Shown piece after piece: positions 6,853-15,435 of a stretch of 64,000 nucleotides of DNA (position 1 is its first letter; every line of letters starts with the position of its first letter). The stretch is from JAAYBF01 sp963716445 (lineage in GTDB: Bacteria > Actinomycetota > Thermoleophilia > Solirubrobacterales > Thermoleophilaceae): NCBI GenBank assembly GCA_963716445.1, contig OY970313.1:2046001-2110000 (forward strand), given 5' to 3'. Below the pieces are notes generated by a model. It was not told the origin of the DNA and did no database searches. It saw nothing but the letters and a program-made list of their open reading frames with translations. Both the position numbers and the translations under genes were made by a program.

Positions 6853-8051
6853 GGCGCCGAGGCCGCCGAGGCCGCGCCGACCAGGCGTGCGAGCCGGAAG
6901 CCGAGGGCCTCGAGGGCCAGGTCCTCGGTCACGTTGAGCTGGAGCGACATCCGGGCCTCCTCGCAGCGCTCCGCAGCGACGCGCAGCCGACGCGGGTCGC
7001 GGGCTCCGGCGGTCTCTGCGAGCGCCGCCGCGCCCGCGCGGTCGAGCGCGGCCTCGTCCGCCCCCTCGGCGAGGCACAGCAGATCGCGGAAGCGCAGCGC
7101 GGCCAGCGTCAGGCCGAGGTTCAGCACCTCGGTCCGCGCACGCCGGCCGTCGCGCTTGGCGGCGTCCTCGAACTGCTTCTCGATCGCGCCTCGCTCGCGG
7201 CCCTTCGGCTCGCTGGCGAGCCGTGCGGCGGCCTCCTCGGCGACGCGCTCCTCGGCCGCCGCGCGCCGCTGCTCGGCGCGGTCGAGCAGCCCGCGCCAGG
7301 CCTCGGGCTCGCCGGGTGGGCGATCGCCGCCGCCCAGCGCCGATGCGACCAGCCGGTCGACGTCGTCACGCAGCGCCTGGCCGTCCTCCGAGACCAAGAA
7401 GCGCGCCCGCGCCCCGTTGCCGAGCGCCAGCCGCGCACAGGCCTCGGCGCTGTCGGCTGGCACGCCGTCGGCGACCAGGTCCTCGGCGATCCTTGCCGCC
7501 GGCAGCGGATCGAAGCGCACGAGCTGGCAGCGCGACAGGACGGTGGGGATCACCTGGCCAAGCGAGTCCGTCAGCAGGATCAGGTGGACGAACGGCGGCG
7601 GCTCCTCGAGCGTCTTGAGCAGCCGGTTGGCGACCTCGTCGTTCATCGTGTCGACGCGCTCGAGCACGAAGACCCGCTTCTGGGACTCGAACGGGGTGCG
7701 GGTCGCGGCGGAGACGACCGGCTCGGCGACGTCCTCGGTCCGCATCACATGGGCGCCGGTAGGGCGCACCCAGGTGAGGTCCGGGTGCGTGCCGGCGATC
7801 ACCCGGTGACGGGCGTTCTCGACGTCCGCGGCGCCGGCCGCCAGCAGCTCCGCGGCGAAGGCGCGCGCCGCCGTCCGCTTGCCCACCCCCGCCGGCCCAT
7901 GGAAGAGGTACGCGTGCGAGGCGTCGCCCGCCAGGGCCGCCGAGAGCGTCATCCGCGCCTGCGGCTGGTGCTCGGTACCCGCGACCGTGGCCTGCGAGGG
8001 GCGCTCGCGCGTGTCCTGCGCGTGGTCCTCGGCGACGGGCGGCTCGGCCAT
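6849..8051 (-). CDS. holB: DNA polymerase III delta-prime subunit
   Basis: This is the clamp-loader stator subunit of the replicative polymerase. The 400-aa product has a P-loop GPAGVGKRT at 52-60, the V-F-V-L-E-R-V-D-x-M Walker B-like stretch, L-L-K-T-L-E-E-P-P, and the sensor motif T-V-L-S-R-C-Q. The zinc-binding cysteine cluster found between the A and B motifs in most delta-prime and gamma subunits is absent here. The N-terminal 35 residues are a low-complexity extension, so the true start may be internal (a second ATG codes residue 34). It is divergent from tmk with 42 bases between starts; in many bacteria the two are co-directional neighbours. Confidence 0.9.
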   Translation of the reverse strand: MAEPPVAEDHAQDTRERPSQATVAGTEHQPQARMTLSAALAGDASHAYLFHGPAGVGKRTAARAFAAELLAAGAADVENARHRVIAGTHPDLTWVRPTGAHVMRTEDVAEPVVSAATRTPFESQKRVFVLERVDTMNDEVANRLLKTLEEPPPFVHLILLTDSLGQVIPTVLSRCQLVRFDPLPAARIAEDLVADGVPADSAEACARLALGNGARARFLVSEDGQALRDDVDRLVASALGGGDRPPGEPEAWRGLLDRAEQRRAAAEERVAEEAAARLASEPKGRERGAIEKQFEDAAKRDGRRARTEVLNLGLTLAALRFRDLLCLAEGADEAALDRAGAAALAETAGARDPRRLRVAAERCEEARMSLQLNVTEDLALEALGFRLARLVGAASAASAP

Positions 8052-8057
8052 CGACCG

Positions 8058-8086
8058 AGCGTATCGGCAGCGGGCGGCGGTATCGT
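8058..8086. promoter_or_regulatory. Divergent leaderless promoters of holB and tmk
   Basis: On the minus strand TACGCT (8058-8063) ends six bases before the holB ATG. On the plus strand TATCGT (8081-8086) ends seven bases before the tmk GTG. No SD sequences are present. Both transcripts would begin at or next to the start codon. Confidence 0.5.
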
Positions 8087-8093
8087 CGCCGCC

Positions 8094-8723
8094 GTGGCGC
8101 GCGGCCGGCTGATCACGATCGAGGGGATCGACGGCGCCGGCAAGACGACGCTCGCCGCCGGCCTGCTCCGAGATCTGCGCGCCCGGGGCGTCGAGATCGA
8201 GCTGCTGCGGGAGCCGGGCGGCGTCGTCGCGGCCGAGCGGATCCGCACCCTCGTCAAGGACCCGGCGCTGACGATCGGCGCGCGCGCCGAGACGCTGCTC
8301 TACGCGGCCGCACGCGCGCAGCTCGTCGAGGAGGCGCTCGAGCCCGTCCTGCGCGAGGGCACCTGGGTCCTGCTCGACCGCTTCGTCGACTCCTCGCTCG
8401 CCTACCAGGGCGCCGGCCGCGGGCTCGGCGTCGAGCTGGTGCGCGCGATCAACGAGTTCGGCACCGGCGGGCTGACGCCGGACCGCACGCTGCTGCTCGA
8501 GCTCGACCCCGCGCTCGGCCGCGCTCGGCAGGGCACGCGGCTGGAGGGCTTCGACCGGCTCGAGCGCGAGGAGCAGGCGTTCTTCGAGACGATCGCCGCC
8601 GCCTACGCCGCGCTGGCCGAAGCGGAGCCCAACCGCGTGCGCCGGATCGACGCGAGCGAGCCGCCGGCCGCCGTGGCCGCCTCGGCGCGCGCGGCGGTCG
8701 AGGATCTGCTGCCTGCGCGGTAA
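8094..8723 (+). CDS. tmk: Thymidylate kinase
   Basis: The enzyme phosphorylates dTMP to dTDP for dTTP synthesis. The 209-aa product has the P-loop G-I-D-G-A-G-K-T at 11-18, R-E-P-G-G at 39-43, and the D-R-F-V-D-S-S-L-A-Y-Q-G block at 95-106. The LID region G-R-A-R-Q-G-T-R lies near 142-149. The length is normal. The frame is open upstream, but the GTG at 8094 is chosen because the conserved domain begins six codons later and a -10 hexamer lies seven bases before it. An epimerase gene follows 5 bases after the stop. Confidence 0.93.
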   Translation: MARGRLITIEGIDGAGKTTLAAGLLRDLRARGVEIELLREPGGVVAAERIRTLVKDPALTIGARAETLLYAAARAQLVEEALEPVLREGTWVLLDRFVDSSLAYQGAGRGLGVELVRAINEFGTGGLTPDRTLLLELDPALGRARQGTRLEGFDRLEREEQAFFETIAAAYAALAEAEPNRVRRIDASEPPAAVAASARAAVEDLLPAR

Positions 8724-8728
8724 CTACT

Positions 8729-9664
8729 ATGTCGCGCCCTATGCGCACAATCGTCACAGGCGGGTCGGGCTTCATCGGTTCCAACGTCGTCGACGGGCTG
8801 CTCGCCCGCGGCGACGAGGTGACCGTCCTCGACGACCTCTCGACCGGCCGGCGCGAGAACCTCGACGGAGCGCTGGCGGCCGGCGCCGAGCTCGTCGAGC
8901 TCGACGTCCGCGACCAGGCCGCCGTGATCGAGCTCGCCGAGCGCGTGAGGCCCGACGCGATCTTCCACCTTGCGGCGCAGATCGACGTGCGCAAGTCGGC
9001 GGCGGATCCGGCGCTCGACGCGCAGATCAACGTCGGCGGCACGATCGCCGTGCTCGAGGCGGCGCGGCGCACCGGCGCGCGCGTGGTCAACTCCTCCACC
9101 GGCGGCGCGGTCTACGGCGAGGGCAGGACGATCCCGGCGCCCGAGGACCACCCGGTGGCGCCCGAGGCGCCCTACGGCCAGTCGAAGTTCGCCGCCGAGG
9201 GCTACTGCGAGCTGTTCGGCCGGCTGCACGACGTGTCGGCCGTCTCGCTGCGCTACGGCAACGTCTACGGGCCGCGCCAGGACCCCCTCGGCGAGGCCGG
9301 CGTGATCGCGATCTTCTGCGGCAAGCTGCTCGACGGCGGTCGTCCGACGGTGTTCGGCGACGGCCTCCAGACGCGCGACTACGTGTTCGTCGGCGACGTC
9401 GTCCGGGCGAACCTGGCGGCGGCCAGCTCCGAGGTGCGCGGGGCGATCAACATCGGGACCGGCGTCGAGTCGAGCGTGCTCGACCTGATCGAGGCGCTGG
9501 CGCCCCAGGCCGACGGTCGGTTCGAGGCGGAGATGGCGCCCGAGCGGCCCGGCGAGGTGCGCCACATCGCCCTCGACGCCAGCCGTGCCCGCGAGGAGCT
9601 CGGCTGGAGCGCCGAGACGGGCCTCGCCGACGGCCTCGCGATCACGCTCGACTCGCTGCGCTGA
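8729..9664 (+). CDS. NAD-dependent sugar-nucleotide epimerase, GalE-like
   Basis: This extended SDR of 311 aa has the NAD-binding G-G-S-G-F-I-G-S at 11-18, N-S-S-T-G-G-A-V-Y-G at 121-130 and the catalytic Y149-G-Q-S-K153. L-R-Y-G-N-V-Y-G-P-R-Q and the D-Y-V-F-V-G-D-V segment are typical of UDP-glucose 4-epimerase-like enzymes. It probably interconverts UDP-sugars that feed surface glycans. It follows tmk by 5 bases. The conserved domain begins at the second Met (8741), which is an equally plausible start. The exact substrate cannot be read from sequence. Confidence 0.85.
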   Translation: MSRPMRTIVTGGSGFIGSNVVDGLLARGDEVTVLDDLSTGRRENLDGALAAGAELVELDVRDQAAVIELAERVRPDAIFHLAAQIDVRKSAADPALDAQINVGGTIAVLEAARRTGARVVNSSTGGAVYGEGRTIPAPEDHPVAPEAPYGQSKFAAEGYCELFGRLHDVSAVSLRYGNVYGPRQDPLGEAGVIAIFCGKLLDGGRPTVFGDGLQTRDYVFVGDVVRANLAAASSEVRGAINIGTGVESSVLDLIEALAPQADGRFEAEMAPERPGEVRHIALDASRAREELGWSAETGLADGLAITLDSLR

Positions 9665-9884
9665 GGGCCCGGAAGAGCACCGCTCGTCCGCCCTCGTTCG
9701 AGCAGCCTGCAAACAGGGCGAAATACCTTGGATCCCGCTCGGGAAAAGGCAATCCGACGCTCTAGAATTGCTCTTGCACGCCTTCTGCGCGTTTCCGTCT
9801 GACGGGAGAGGCATCCTCACTTCCCGGCCTGCGGTAGCCACCTCCGCGACCGGGATTCCGGACGCAAAGAAGACGAGGAGAGCC

Positions 9885-12710
9885 ATGCCGAGCAACCGCA
9901 CCGCAGCCACGCCGAGCACCACGGGAGTCGCCGTCGAGCGACGCTTTACCGAGCCCGGCGTGCATCCGTTCGACGCCGTCGAGTGGGAGATCCGCGATGC
10001 GGTGATCGGCGATCCCGAGAAGCCCGCCTTCGAGCAGCGCGGCGTCGAGTTCCCGAGGAGCTGGTCGCAGAATGCCACCAACATCGTCGCCCAGAAGTAC
10101 TTCCGCGGCCGGCTCGGCTCCGACGAGCGCGAGTCGTCGGTCAGGCAGATGGTCGGCCGCGTGTCGGGGACGATCGCCGGCTGGGGCCGCGAGGGCGGCT
10201 ACTTCGCGTCCGAGGAGGACGGCGACGCCTTCGAGGCCGAGCTGACCCACATCCTGCTCAACCAGCTCGCCGCCTTCAACTCGCCGGTCTGGTTCAACGT
10301 CGGCTTCGAGGAGCGGCCGCAGTGCTCGGCGTGCTTCATCCTCAGCGTCGAGGACACGATGGAGTCGATCCTCGACTGGAACACCAAGGAGGGCAAGATC
10401 TTCCGCGGCGGCTCCGGCTCGGGGATCAACCTCTCGAACATCCGCGGCTCGATGGAGCACCTGAAGAAGGGCGGCACCGCCAGCGGCCCGGTCTCCTTCA
10501 TGCGCGGCGCCGACTCGTGGGCCGGCACGATCAAGTCCGGCGGCAAGACGCGCCGCGCGGCGAAGATGGTCGTGCTCGACATCGACCATCCCGACGTCCT
10601 CGAGTTCGTCTGGTGCAAGGCCAAGGAGGAGCAGAAGGCGGCCGCGCTGCGCGACGCCGGCTTCGACATGTCGATCGACGGCGACGGCTTCACGTCGATC
10701 CAGTACCAGAACGCCAACAACTCGGTGCGCGTGACCGACGAGTTCATGCAGCGCGCCGAGCGCGGCGAGGACTGGGAGCTGACCTCGCGGCTCGACGGCT
10801 CGCCCGTCGCCACCCACGACGCCACCGACGTGCTGCGCCAGATCTCGGACGCCGCCTGGCGCTGCGCCGATCCGGGCATGCAGTACGACACGACGATCAA
10901 CGACTGGCACACCTGCCCGAACTCGGGCCGGATCAACGCGTCGAACCCGTGCTCAGAGTACATGCACGTCGACGACTCGGCCTGCAACCTCGCGTCGATC
11001 AACCTGATGAAGTTCCGCCGCCCCGACGGCAGCTTCGAGGTCGAGGCCTACGAGCACGTGATCGACGTGATCATCCTCGCGCAGGAGATCGTCGTCAGCC
11101 CGTCGAGCTACCCGACCGAGGAAATCGCCAAGAACGCCCGCGCGTTCCGCCAGCTCGGCCTCGGCTACGCCAACCTCGGCGCGCTGCTGATGTCCAACGG
11201 CCTGCCCTACGACTCCGACGAGGGACGCGCCGTCGCCGGCGCGCTCACCGCGCTGATGACCGGCCGCGCCTACCGCAAGTCGGCCGAGGTCGCCGCCGCG
11301 GTCGGCGCCTACGAGAAGTTCGACGAGAACCGCGATCCGCACCTGCACGTCATGCGCAAGCACCGCGCGGCGGCCGACGAGATCGACGCCGGGCTGGTCG
11401 AGGAGCCGCTGCTCGAGGCGGCCAAGCGCTCGTGGGACGAGGCGATCCTGCTCGGCGAGCGATTCGGCTACCGCAACGCCCAGGCGACGGTGCTCGCCCC
11501 CACCGGCACGATCTCCTTCCTGATGGACTGCGACACGACTGGCATCGAGCCCGACTTCTCGCTCGTCAAGTTCAAGGAGCTGGTCGGCGGCGGCAACATG
11601 ACGATCGTCAACCAGACGGTGCCGCAGGCGCTGCGCACCCTCGGCTACTCCGACCATCAGGTCGAGCAGATCGAGGCGCACATCGCCGAGAACGGCACGA
11701 TCGTCGGCGCGCCGGGGCTCGAGGACGAGCACCTGCCGGTCTTCGACGTCGCCGTCGGCTCACGCGCGATCTCGCACATGGGCCACATCAAGATGATGGC
11801 GGCGGCCCAGCCGTTCCTCTCGGGCGCGATCTCGAAGACGGTCAACCTGCCGGCCGACGCGACGATCGAGGACATCGCCGAGACCTACATGGAGGGCTGG
11901 AAGCTCGGCCTGAAGGCGCTCGCGATCTACCGCGACGGCTCGAAGACCGCGCAGGCGCTGCGCACCGACGCCCAGCAGGACGAGCCGGCCGACGTCGAGG
12001 CGAAGATCGCCGCCGCCGTCACCGCCGCGCTCGCCGAGGCGCCGCCGAAGCGCAAGCGGATGCCGCGCGAGCGGGAGTCGATCACGCACAAGTTCTCGAT
12101 CGCCGGCCACGAGGGCTACATCACGGCGGGCCGCTACGAGGACGGCACCGTCGGCGAGATCTTCCTGACCGACATCGGCAAGGAGGGCTCGACGCTGCGC
12201 GGCATGATGAACGCGTTCGCGACGTCGATCTCGATCGCGCTGCAGTACGGCGTGCCGCTCGAGACGCTCGTGCGCAAGTTCTCCTACATGCGCTTCGACC
12301 CGGAGGGGATCACCGGCAACCCGGAGATCCCGTTCGCCAAGTCGCTGCCCGACTACATCATGCGCTGGCTCGCCTCGCGCTTCCTCGACGCCGACGTCCA
12401 GGAGGACCTCGGGATCATGACCCCCGAGGTCAAGGCCCGCAAGGCCGCCCAGGAGGCCGCCATGCGCGGCGATACCGCCGGTCCCGTCAACGGCGGCAAC
12501 GGCCACTCCAGCGGCGGGGGCAACGGCGGCGCAACCGTCACCCCAGCCGCCGCCGCGATGACCGACGAGCCGCCCGCCGCGGCCGCCTCCCCGGCCAGGA
12601 TCACCGGCCTCGACCTCGGCCCAGCCTGCTCCCAGTGCGGCGGCATGATGCAGCGCACCGGCACTTGCTACACCTGTTCGAGCTGCGGCAACAACACCGG
12701 CTGCGGCTGA
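9885..12710 (+). CDS. nrdJ: Vitamin B12-dependent (class II) ribonucleoside-diphosphate reductase
   Basis: This adenosylcobalamin-dependent reductase makes deoxyribonucleotides. The 941-aa protein shows the class II core: Q-C-S-A-C with C147, the N-P-C356-S-E358-Y active-site motif, and L-A-P-T-G-T-I-S. The C-terminus is Cys-rich (C-S-Q-C-G-G, C-Y-T-C-S-S-C, C-G) and follows a low-complexity Gly/Ala linker, as expected for the redox tail. GAGGAG lies just upstream of the ATG at 9885, so this gene uses an SD, unlike many neighbours. The 220-base gap upstream holds a long leader in which I recognise no cobalamin riboswitch or NrdR box. It is the sole RNR in the window. Confidence 0.95.
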   Translation: MPSNRTAATPSTTGVAVERRFTEPGVHPFDAVEWEIRDAVIGDPEKPAFEQRGVEFPRSWSQNATNIVAQKYFRGRLGSDERESSVRQMVGRVSGTIAGWGREGGYFASEEDGDAFEAELTHILLNQLAAFNSPVWFNVGFEERPQCSACFILSVEDTMESILDWNTKEGKIFRGGSGSGINLSNIRGSMEHLKKGGTASGPVSFMRGADSWAGTIKSGGKTRRAAKMVVLDIDHPDVLEFVWCKAKEEQKAAALRDAGFDMSIDGDGFTSIQYQNANNSVRVTDEFMQRAERGEDWELTSRLDGSPVATHDATDVLRQISDAAWRCADPGMQYDTTINDWHTCPNSGRINASNPCSEYMHVDDSACNLASINLMKFRRPDGSFEVEAYEHVIDVIILAQEIVVSPSSYPTEEIAKNARAFRQLGLGYANLGALLMSNGLPYDSDEGRAVAGALTALMTGRAYRKSAEVAAAVGAYEKFDENRDPHLHVMRKHRAAADEIDAGLVEEPLLEAAKRSWDEAILLGERFGYRNAQATVLAPTGTISFLMDCDTTGIEPDFSLVKFKELVGGGNMTIVNQTVPQALRTLGYSDHQVEQIEAHIAENGTIVGAPGLEDEHLPVFDVAVGSRAISHMGHIKMMAAAQPFLSGAISKTVNLPADATIEDIAETYMEGWKLGLKALAIYRDGSKTAQALRTDAQQDEPADVEAKIAAAVTAALAEAPPKRKRMPRERESITHKFSIAGHEGYITAGRYEDGTVGEIFLTDIGKEGSTLRGMMNAFATSISIALQYGVPLETLVRKFSYMRFDPEGITGNPEIPFAKSLPDYIMRWLASRFLDADVQEDLGIMTPEVKARKAAQEAAMRGDTAGPVNGGNGHSSGGGNGGATVTPAAAAMTDEPPAAAASPARITGLDLGPACSQCGGMMQRTGTCYTCSSCGNNTGCG

Positions 12711-12726
12711 GCCGGTCCGCTAGTGG

Positions 12727-13335
12727 CTACGGCGCCGCGAGGCGCTCGATCAGCTCGATCGCGAGCGCGCGCAGCTTCTGGGGGTCGCTGCCGGTCGCCA
12801 CGTGGTCGAGCAGCAGGCCGTCGAGGCCGGCGCAGAGGAGGCTGGCTCGGCGCTCGGAGTCGGGCAGGCCGAGCTGCTCGAGGGCGCCTTCAAGCAGCTC
12901 GCGGTAGGCGCTGTCCCAGCGCTCGGCCGCGGGACGGAGGTCCTCGCGGCGGGCACTCTCGAGGTAGAGCTCGTACTGGGCGAGCAGGACGACGCGGTCG
13001 CCGGCCCAGGCGTCGATCACCGCGTCCGCGAGCCGCGCCGGGAACGACTCGGCGCCGGCGTCAAGCAGGCCGCGGTCGGCCGCGGCGCGGAGGCGCTCGG
13101 CCTCGCGGTCGGCGACGTAGTTGAGCGCCTGCGCGACCATGTCGTCCTTGGACTCGAAGTAGTAGGTGGTCGAGCCGAGCGGGACGCCGGCCTCCGCGGC
13201 GACCGCGCGGTGATCGACCGCGGCGATGCCGCCGCGACCGATCACGCGAACCGCAGCCTCGAGCAGGACGCGACGCCTCGCGACACCGCGCGGCTCGATG
13301 ACCGACGGGTCGGCTGGCGGCGTGGTCGGGCTCAT
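12727..13335 (-). CDS. TetR family repressor linked to SMR efflux gene
   Basis: A 202-aa regulator with an N-terminal HTH at about residues 15-62 (AAVDHRAVAAEAG, then P-L-G-S-T-T-Y-Y-F, the classic TetR recognition helix) and a helical ligand domain. The frame extends 15 codons further upstream into the SMR gene, but the ATG at 13335 lies 10 bases after the SMR stop and has GAGAAG upstream. It is second in the SMR-TetR operon and probably represses it by binding the palindrome at 13686-13713. The ligand is unknown, probably a cationic drug or the transporter substrate. Confidence 0.88.
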   Translation of the reverse strand: MSPTTPPADPSVIEPRGVARRRVLLEAAVRVIGRGGIAAVDHRAVAAEAGVPLGSTTYYFESKDDMVAQALNYVADREAERLRAAADRGLLDAGAESFPARLADAVIDAWAGDRVVLLAQYELYLESARREDLRPAAERWDSAYRELLEGALEQLGLPDSERRASLLCAGLDGLLLDHVATGSDPQKLRALAIELIERLAAP

Positions 13336-13345
13336 CGTGCGCTTC

Positions 13346-13669
13346 TCAGTGCGCCGCGGAGAGGTTGAGCCCGACGACACCGGCGATCACCGCCCCGAGG
13401 CTCGCGAGCTTGAGCAGTCCCATCGGCTCGTCCCAGACCGCGAACCCGACGACCGCGATCGTCGCGGTTCCGACGCCCGCCCAGACGGCGTAGGCGAAGC
13501 CGATCTCCATCTCCTTGAGCACCTGGGCGAGCAGGATCACCGACAGGACGTAGGCGAGCAGCATGCCGAGCGAGGGGAACAGCTTCGACATCCCATCCGA
13601 GACGCGCAGCAGGACGGTTCCGATCACCTCCGTGAGGATGGCGAGCATGAGCAGGACTCCGGCGGACAT
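13346..13669 (-). CDS. Small multidrug resistance (SMR) family transporter
   Basis: The 107-aa membrane protein has four TM segments. TM1 carries the essential glutamate in L-T-E-V-I-G-T (residue 12), and the A-Y-A-V-W-A-G-V-G motif is typical of the EmrE/QacE/SugE family, which exchanges protons for cationic compounds or guanidinium. A longer frame starts at 13714, but AGGAG sits nine bases before the ATG at 13669, the family length fits this start, and the operator lies upstream of it. The TetR repressor gene follows after 10 bases. Confidence 0.9.
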   Translation of the reverse strand: MSAGVLLMLAILTEVIGTVLLRVSDGMSKLFPSLGMLLAYVLSVILLAQVLKEMEIGFAYAVWAGVGTATIAVVGFAVWDEPMGLLKLASLGAVIAGVVGLNLSAAH

Positions 13670-13685
13670 AGCGAGGCTCCTCATC

Positions 13686-13713
13686 TGTACGTTTGTACAT
13701 GTACGAGTGTACA
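13686..13713. promoter_or_regulatory. TetR operator upstream of the SMR gene
   Basis: An imperfect 28-bp inverted repeat is centred on GTACATGTAC; its outer arms are TGTAC at the left and GTACA at the right. It starts 17 bases upstream of the SMR start codon. Size, symmetry and position fit the binding site of the TetR encoded downstream. The divergent greA promoter region (TAGGGT at 13735) lies 22 bases away. Confidence 0.7.
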
Positions 13714-13752
13714 CGATCTGACCACGTCCGTCGCTAGGGTGTGGCGCTGCCC

Positions 13753-14223
13753 ATGTCCGACACCACGAAGCTCACCGTCGCCGCCCACGCGCACCTGACC
13801 GCCGAGATCGAGCGCCTCGAGGGCCAGGGCCGGCGCGAGGTCGCGGGGCGGATCAAGACCGCGCGCGAGTGGGGCGACCTCAAGGAGAACGCCGAGTACC
13901 ACGCCGCCAAGAACGACGCGGCGATGCTCGAGGCGAAGATCGCCGGCATGCGCAACCAGCTGCGCTCCGCCGAGATCGTCGAGGCGGCCGACGGCGAGGT
14001 CGCCGGCATGGGCACCACCGTCACCTACGCCGACGAGAAGACCGGCAAGGAGCTGCGCCACAAGCTCGTCCCGAAAGTGGAGGCCAACCCGACCGCCGGC
14101 CTGATCTCGATCGACTCCCCAGTCGGCAAGGCCCTAGCCGGCTCGAAGGTCGGCGACGACGCCACGCTCGAGACGCCGTCCGGGACGCGCACCATGCGCG
14201 TCCTCGCCGTCGAGCACTCGTAG
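13753..14223 (+). CDS. greA: Transcription elongation factor GreA
   Basis: GreA rescues backtracked RNA polymerase by stimulating transcript cleavage. The 156-aa protein has the N-terminal coiled coil with the signature A-R-E-W-G-D-L-K-E-N-A-E-Y at about 37-49; its acidic residues form the catalytic tip. The C-terminal FKBP-like domain ends in G-T-R-T-M-R-V-L. A GTG at 13741 in frame would add MALP; the ATG is preferred. A strong terminator follows 10 bases after the stop. Confidence 0.93.
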   Translation: MSDTTKLTVAAHAHLTAEIERLEGQGRREVAGRIKTAREWGDLKENAEYHAAKNDAAMLEAKIAGMRNQLRSAEIVEAADGEVAGMGTTVTYADEKTGKELRHKLVPKVEANPTAGLISIDSPVGKALAGSKVGDDATLETPSGTRTMRVLAVEHS

Positions 14224-14233
14224 GCGACCGTAG

Positions 14234-14263
14234 AAAGGGCCCCCGCTGGGGGTAGGGCCCTTT
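14234..14263 (+). terminator. Terminator of greA
   Basis: AAAGGGCCC at 14234-14242 pairs with GGGCCCTTT at 14255-14263. A nearby T-rich tract follows (14290-14312). The symmetry allows it to act also on the convergent secreted-protein gene. Confidence 0.75.
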
Positions 14264-14364
14264 CGGTTTGGAGCGGGGCTGTTATCGGCGGTTTTTCTTC
14301 TTTTTGTTTTTGCAGGGGGGTTTTGACGTGGATGTTACGGTCGCGGTGTTTGCCGTCCTGGGGA

Positions 14365-15072
14365 TCAGCTGTGGTGGACGATTTCGAAATTGTTCGGATG
14401 CGCGACGTTCGTCTCGGTAACCCAGTGCCCTTCGAGTTCGATCACTCCTCCGAGGTTGGCGCACGGCGTCGCGCCGTTGCCGGCACCGTCGTGTGCCGCG
14501 CTCGTGACTTCATACGTGTGGGCAACGCGCGTCACGGCGAGCGTGACGTTGCAAGTCGTGCCGGCCGTGCCTTCGGCCGTCGCGAGAAAGCTGTGGGCGT
14601 AGAGGCAGAAATCGACCTCGATGTTTTCCTGGTTCACCCCGCCAACCGGTTCGCTGAATTCGGCCGGCCAGGCCAGGTTGCGGTGCGAGTTCGAGGTGCC
14701 CGCGCCTTCGTCACACGGCTCGCGCCCACAAGCTCCGCCTTCGGCCGTCAGCCCCTGGTTGTAGATCGCGCCGACGCCGTCTTCGTTGAAGACAGCTTCG
14801 AACATGTTGTCGCATGTACTGAACAGGACTTCTGACGCCCCGGTGTGCTGGAACAGCAGCGAGGGAGATTCGGACACCGCTCTGACCCTACAGTTGCCGG
14901 TGCTGGGGACGTGGTGGAAGATCCCCGCGGCCTGACAGTGTGTATCAGCACCGCCACCCGCAGGTTCCAACCGCACTTCGACAGATTCCTGCGCGGACGC
15001 AGTCGATCCCATGAACACCATCGCCGCCATCGCCGCCAGGGCGGGCAGCAACAACTTGCGTAAATAACGCAT
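14365..15072 (-). CDS. Secreted cysteine-containing protein, unknown function
   Basis: The 235-aa product has a typical Sec signal peptide: R-Y-L-R-K, a hydrophobic core, then G-S-T-A-S-A before Q-E, a good signal peptidase I site near residue 26. The mature part is beta-rich with about eight cysteines that could form disulfides (for example C-Q-A-A-G, G-N-C-R-V, F-S-T-C-D, G-A-C-G-R-E-P-C, D-F-C-L-Y). No family is recognised. Start choice is decided by the RBS: AGGAG lies nine bases before the ATG at 15072 but directly abuts the alternative ATG at 15081. Monocistronic, convergent with greA. Confidence 0.75.
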   Translation of the reverse strand: MRYLRKLLLPALAAMAAMVFMGSTASAQESVEVRLEPAGGGADTHCQAAGIFHHVPSTGNCRVRAVSESPSLLFQHTGASEVLFSTCDNMFEAVFNEDGVGAIYNQGLTAEGGACGREPCDEGAGTSNSHRNLAWPAEFSEPVGGVNQENIEVDFCLYAHSFLATAEGTAGTTCNVTLAVTRVAHTYEVTSAAHDGAGNGATPCANLGGVIELEGHWVTETNVAHPNNFEIVHHS

Positions 15073-15435
15073 TACTCTCATCTCCTAGAAAATGGCCCCA
15101 GCCAGAGACCTCCAGCCGGGGGTGCCGCACCAAAGCCGCGCCACACAGGCAAGGCTCCGAACCCTTTCACAAGGTAAGTCTCACGCCCAGCAGGTGTGGG
15201 ACGACGTTTCGCTCGCCGTCTTCTAACGGCCACCGCCCCTGGCGGTCACACGATCGAACCTGCTCTCCCTCCCTCCATGCAGGGAAGCTCACGTCAGCGC
15301 AGTGAGCTGCGGCCTTACGATACGCAATCCTTGTCAGATGTCAAATCCGACAAGCAACCCTCAATAAGAGCTAGTGGTTAGACGTCACCGCTCTATCGGC
15401 GTGTCTTCTGCAGGGGTTTGATGCGGTTTCCACAG
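15073..15435. other. 363-base intergenic region with two inverted repeats
   Basis: No gene is seen. Two hairpins are present: AGCTCAC (15286-15292) with GTGAGCT (15302-15308), and CTTGTC (15330-15335) with GACAAG (15349-15354). They lie between the stop of the SDR gene and the start of the secreted-protein gene, both on the minus strand, and could be a terminator for the first or operators for the second. GC is locally lower than in the neighbouring genes. Confidence 0.4.

Noticed and set aside
9665..9884. Cobalamin riboswitch or NrdR box before nrdJ
   Set aside because: I looked for the conserved B12-box and NrdR-box patterns and saw no convincing match; only a weak CCGG-bounded inverted repeat is present.
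9983..12907. 974-codon plus-strand frame over nrdJ
   Set aside because: Arg-rich shadow of nrdJ in the +2 frame; nrdJ itself has all active-site motifs.
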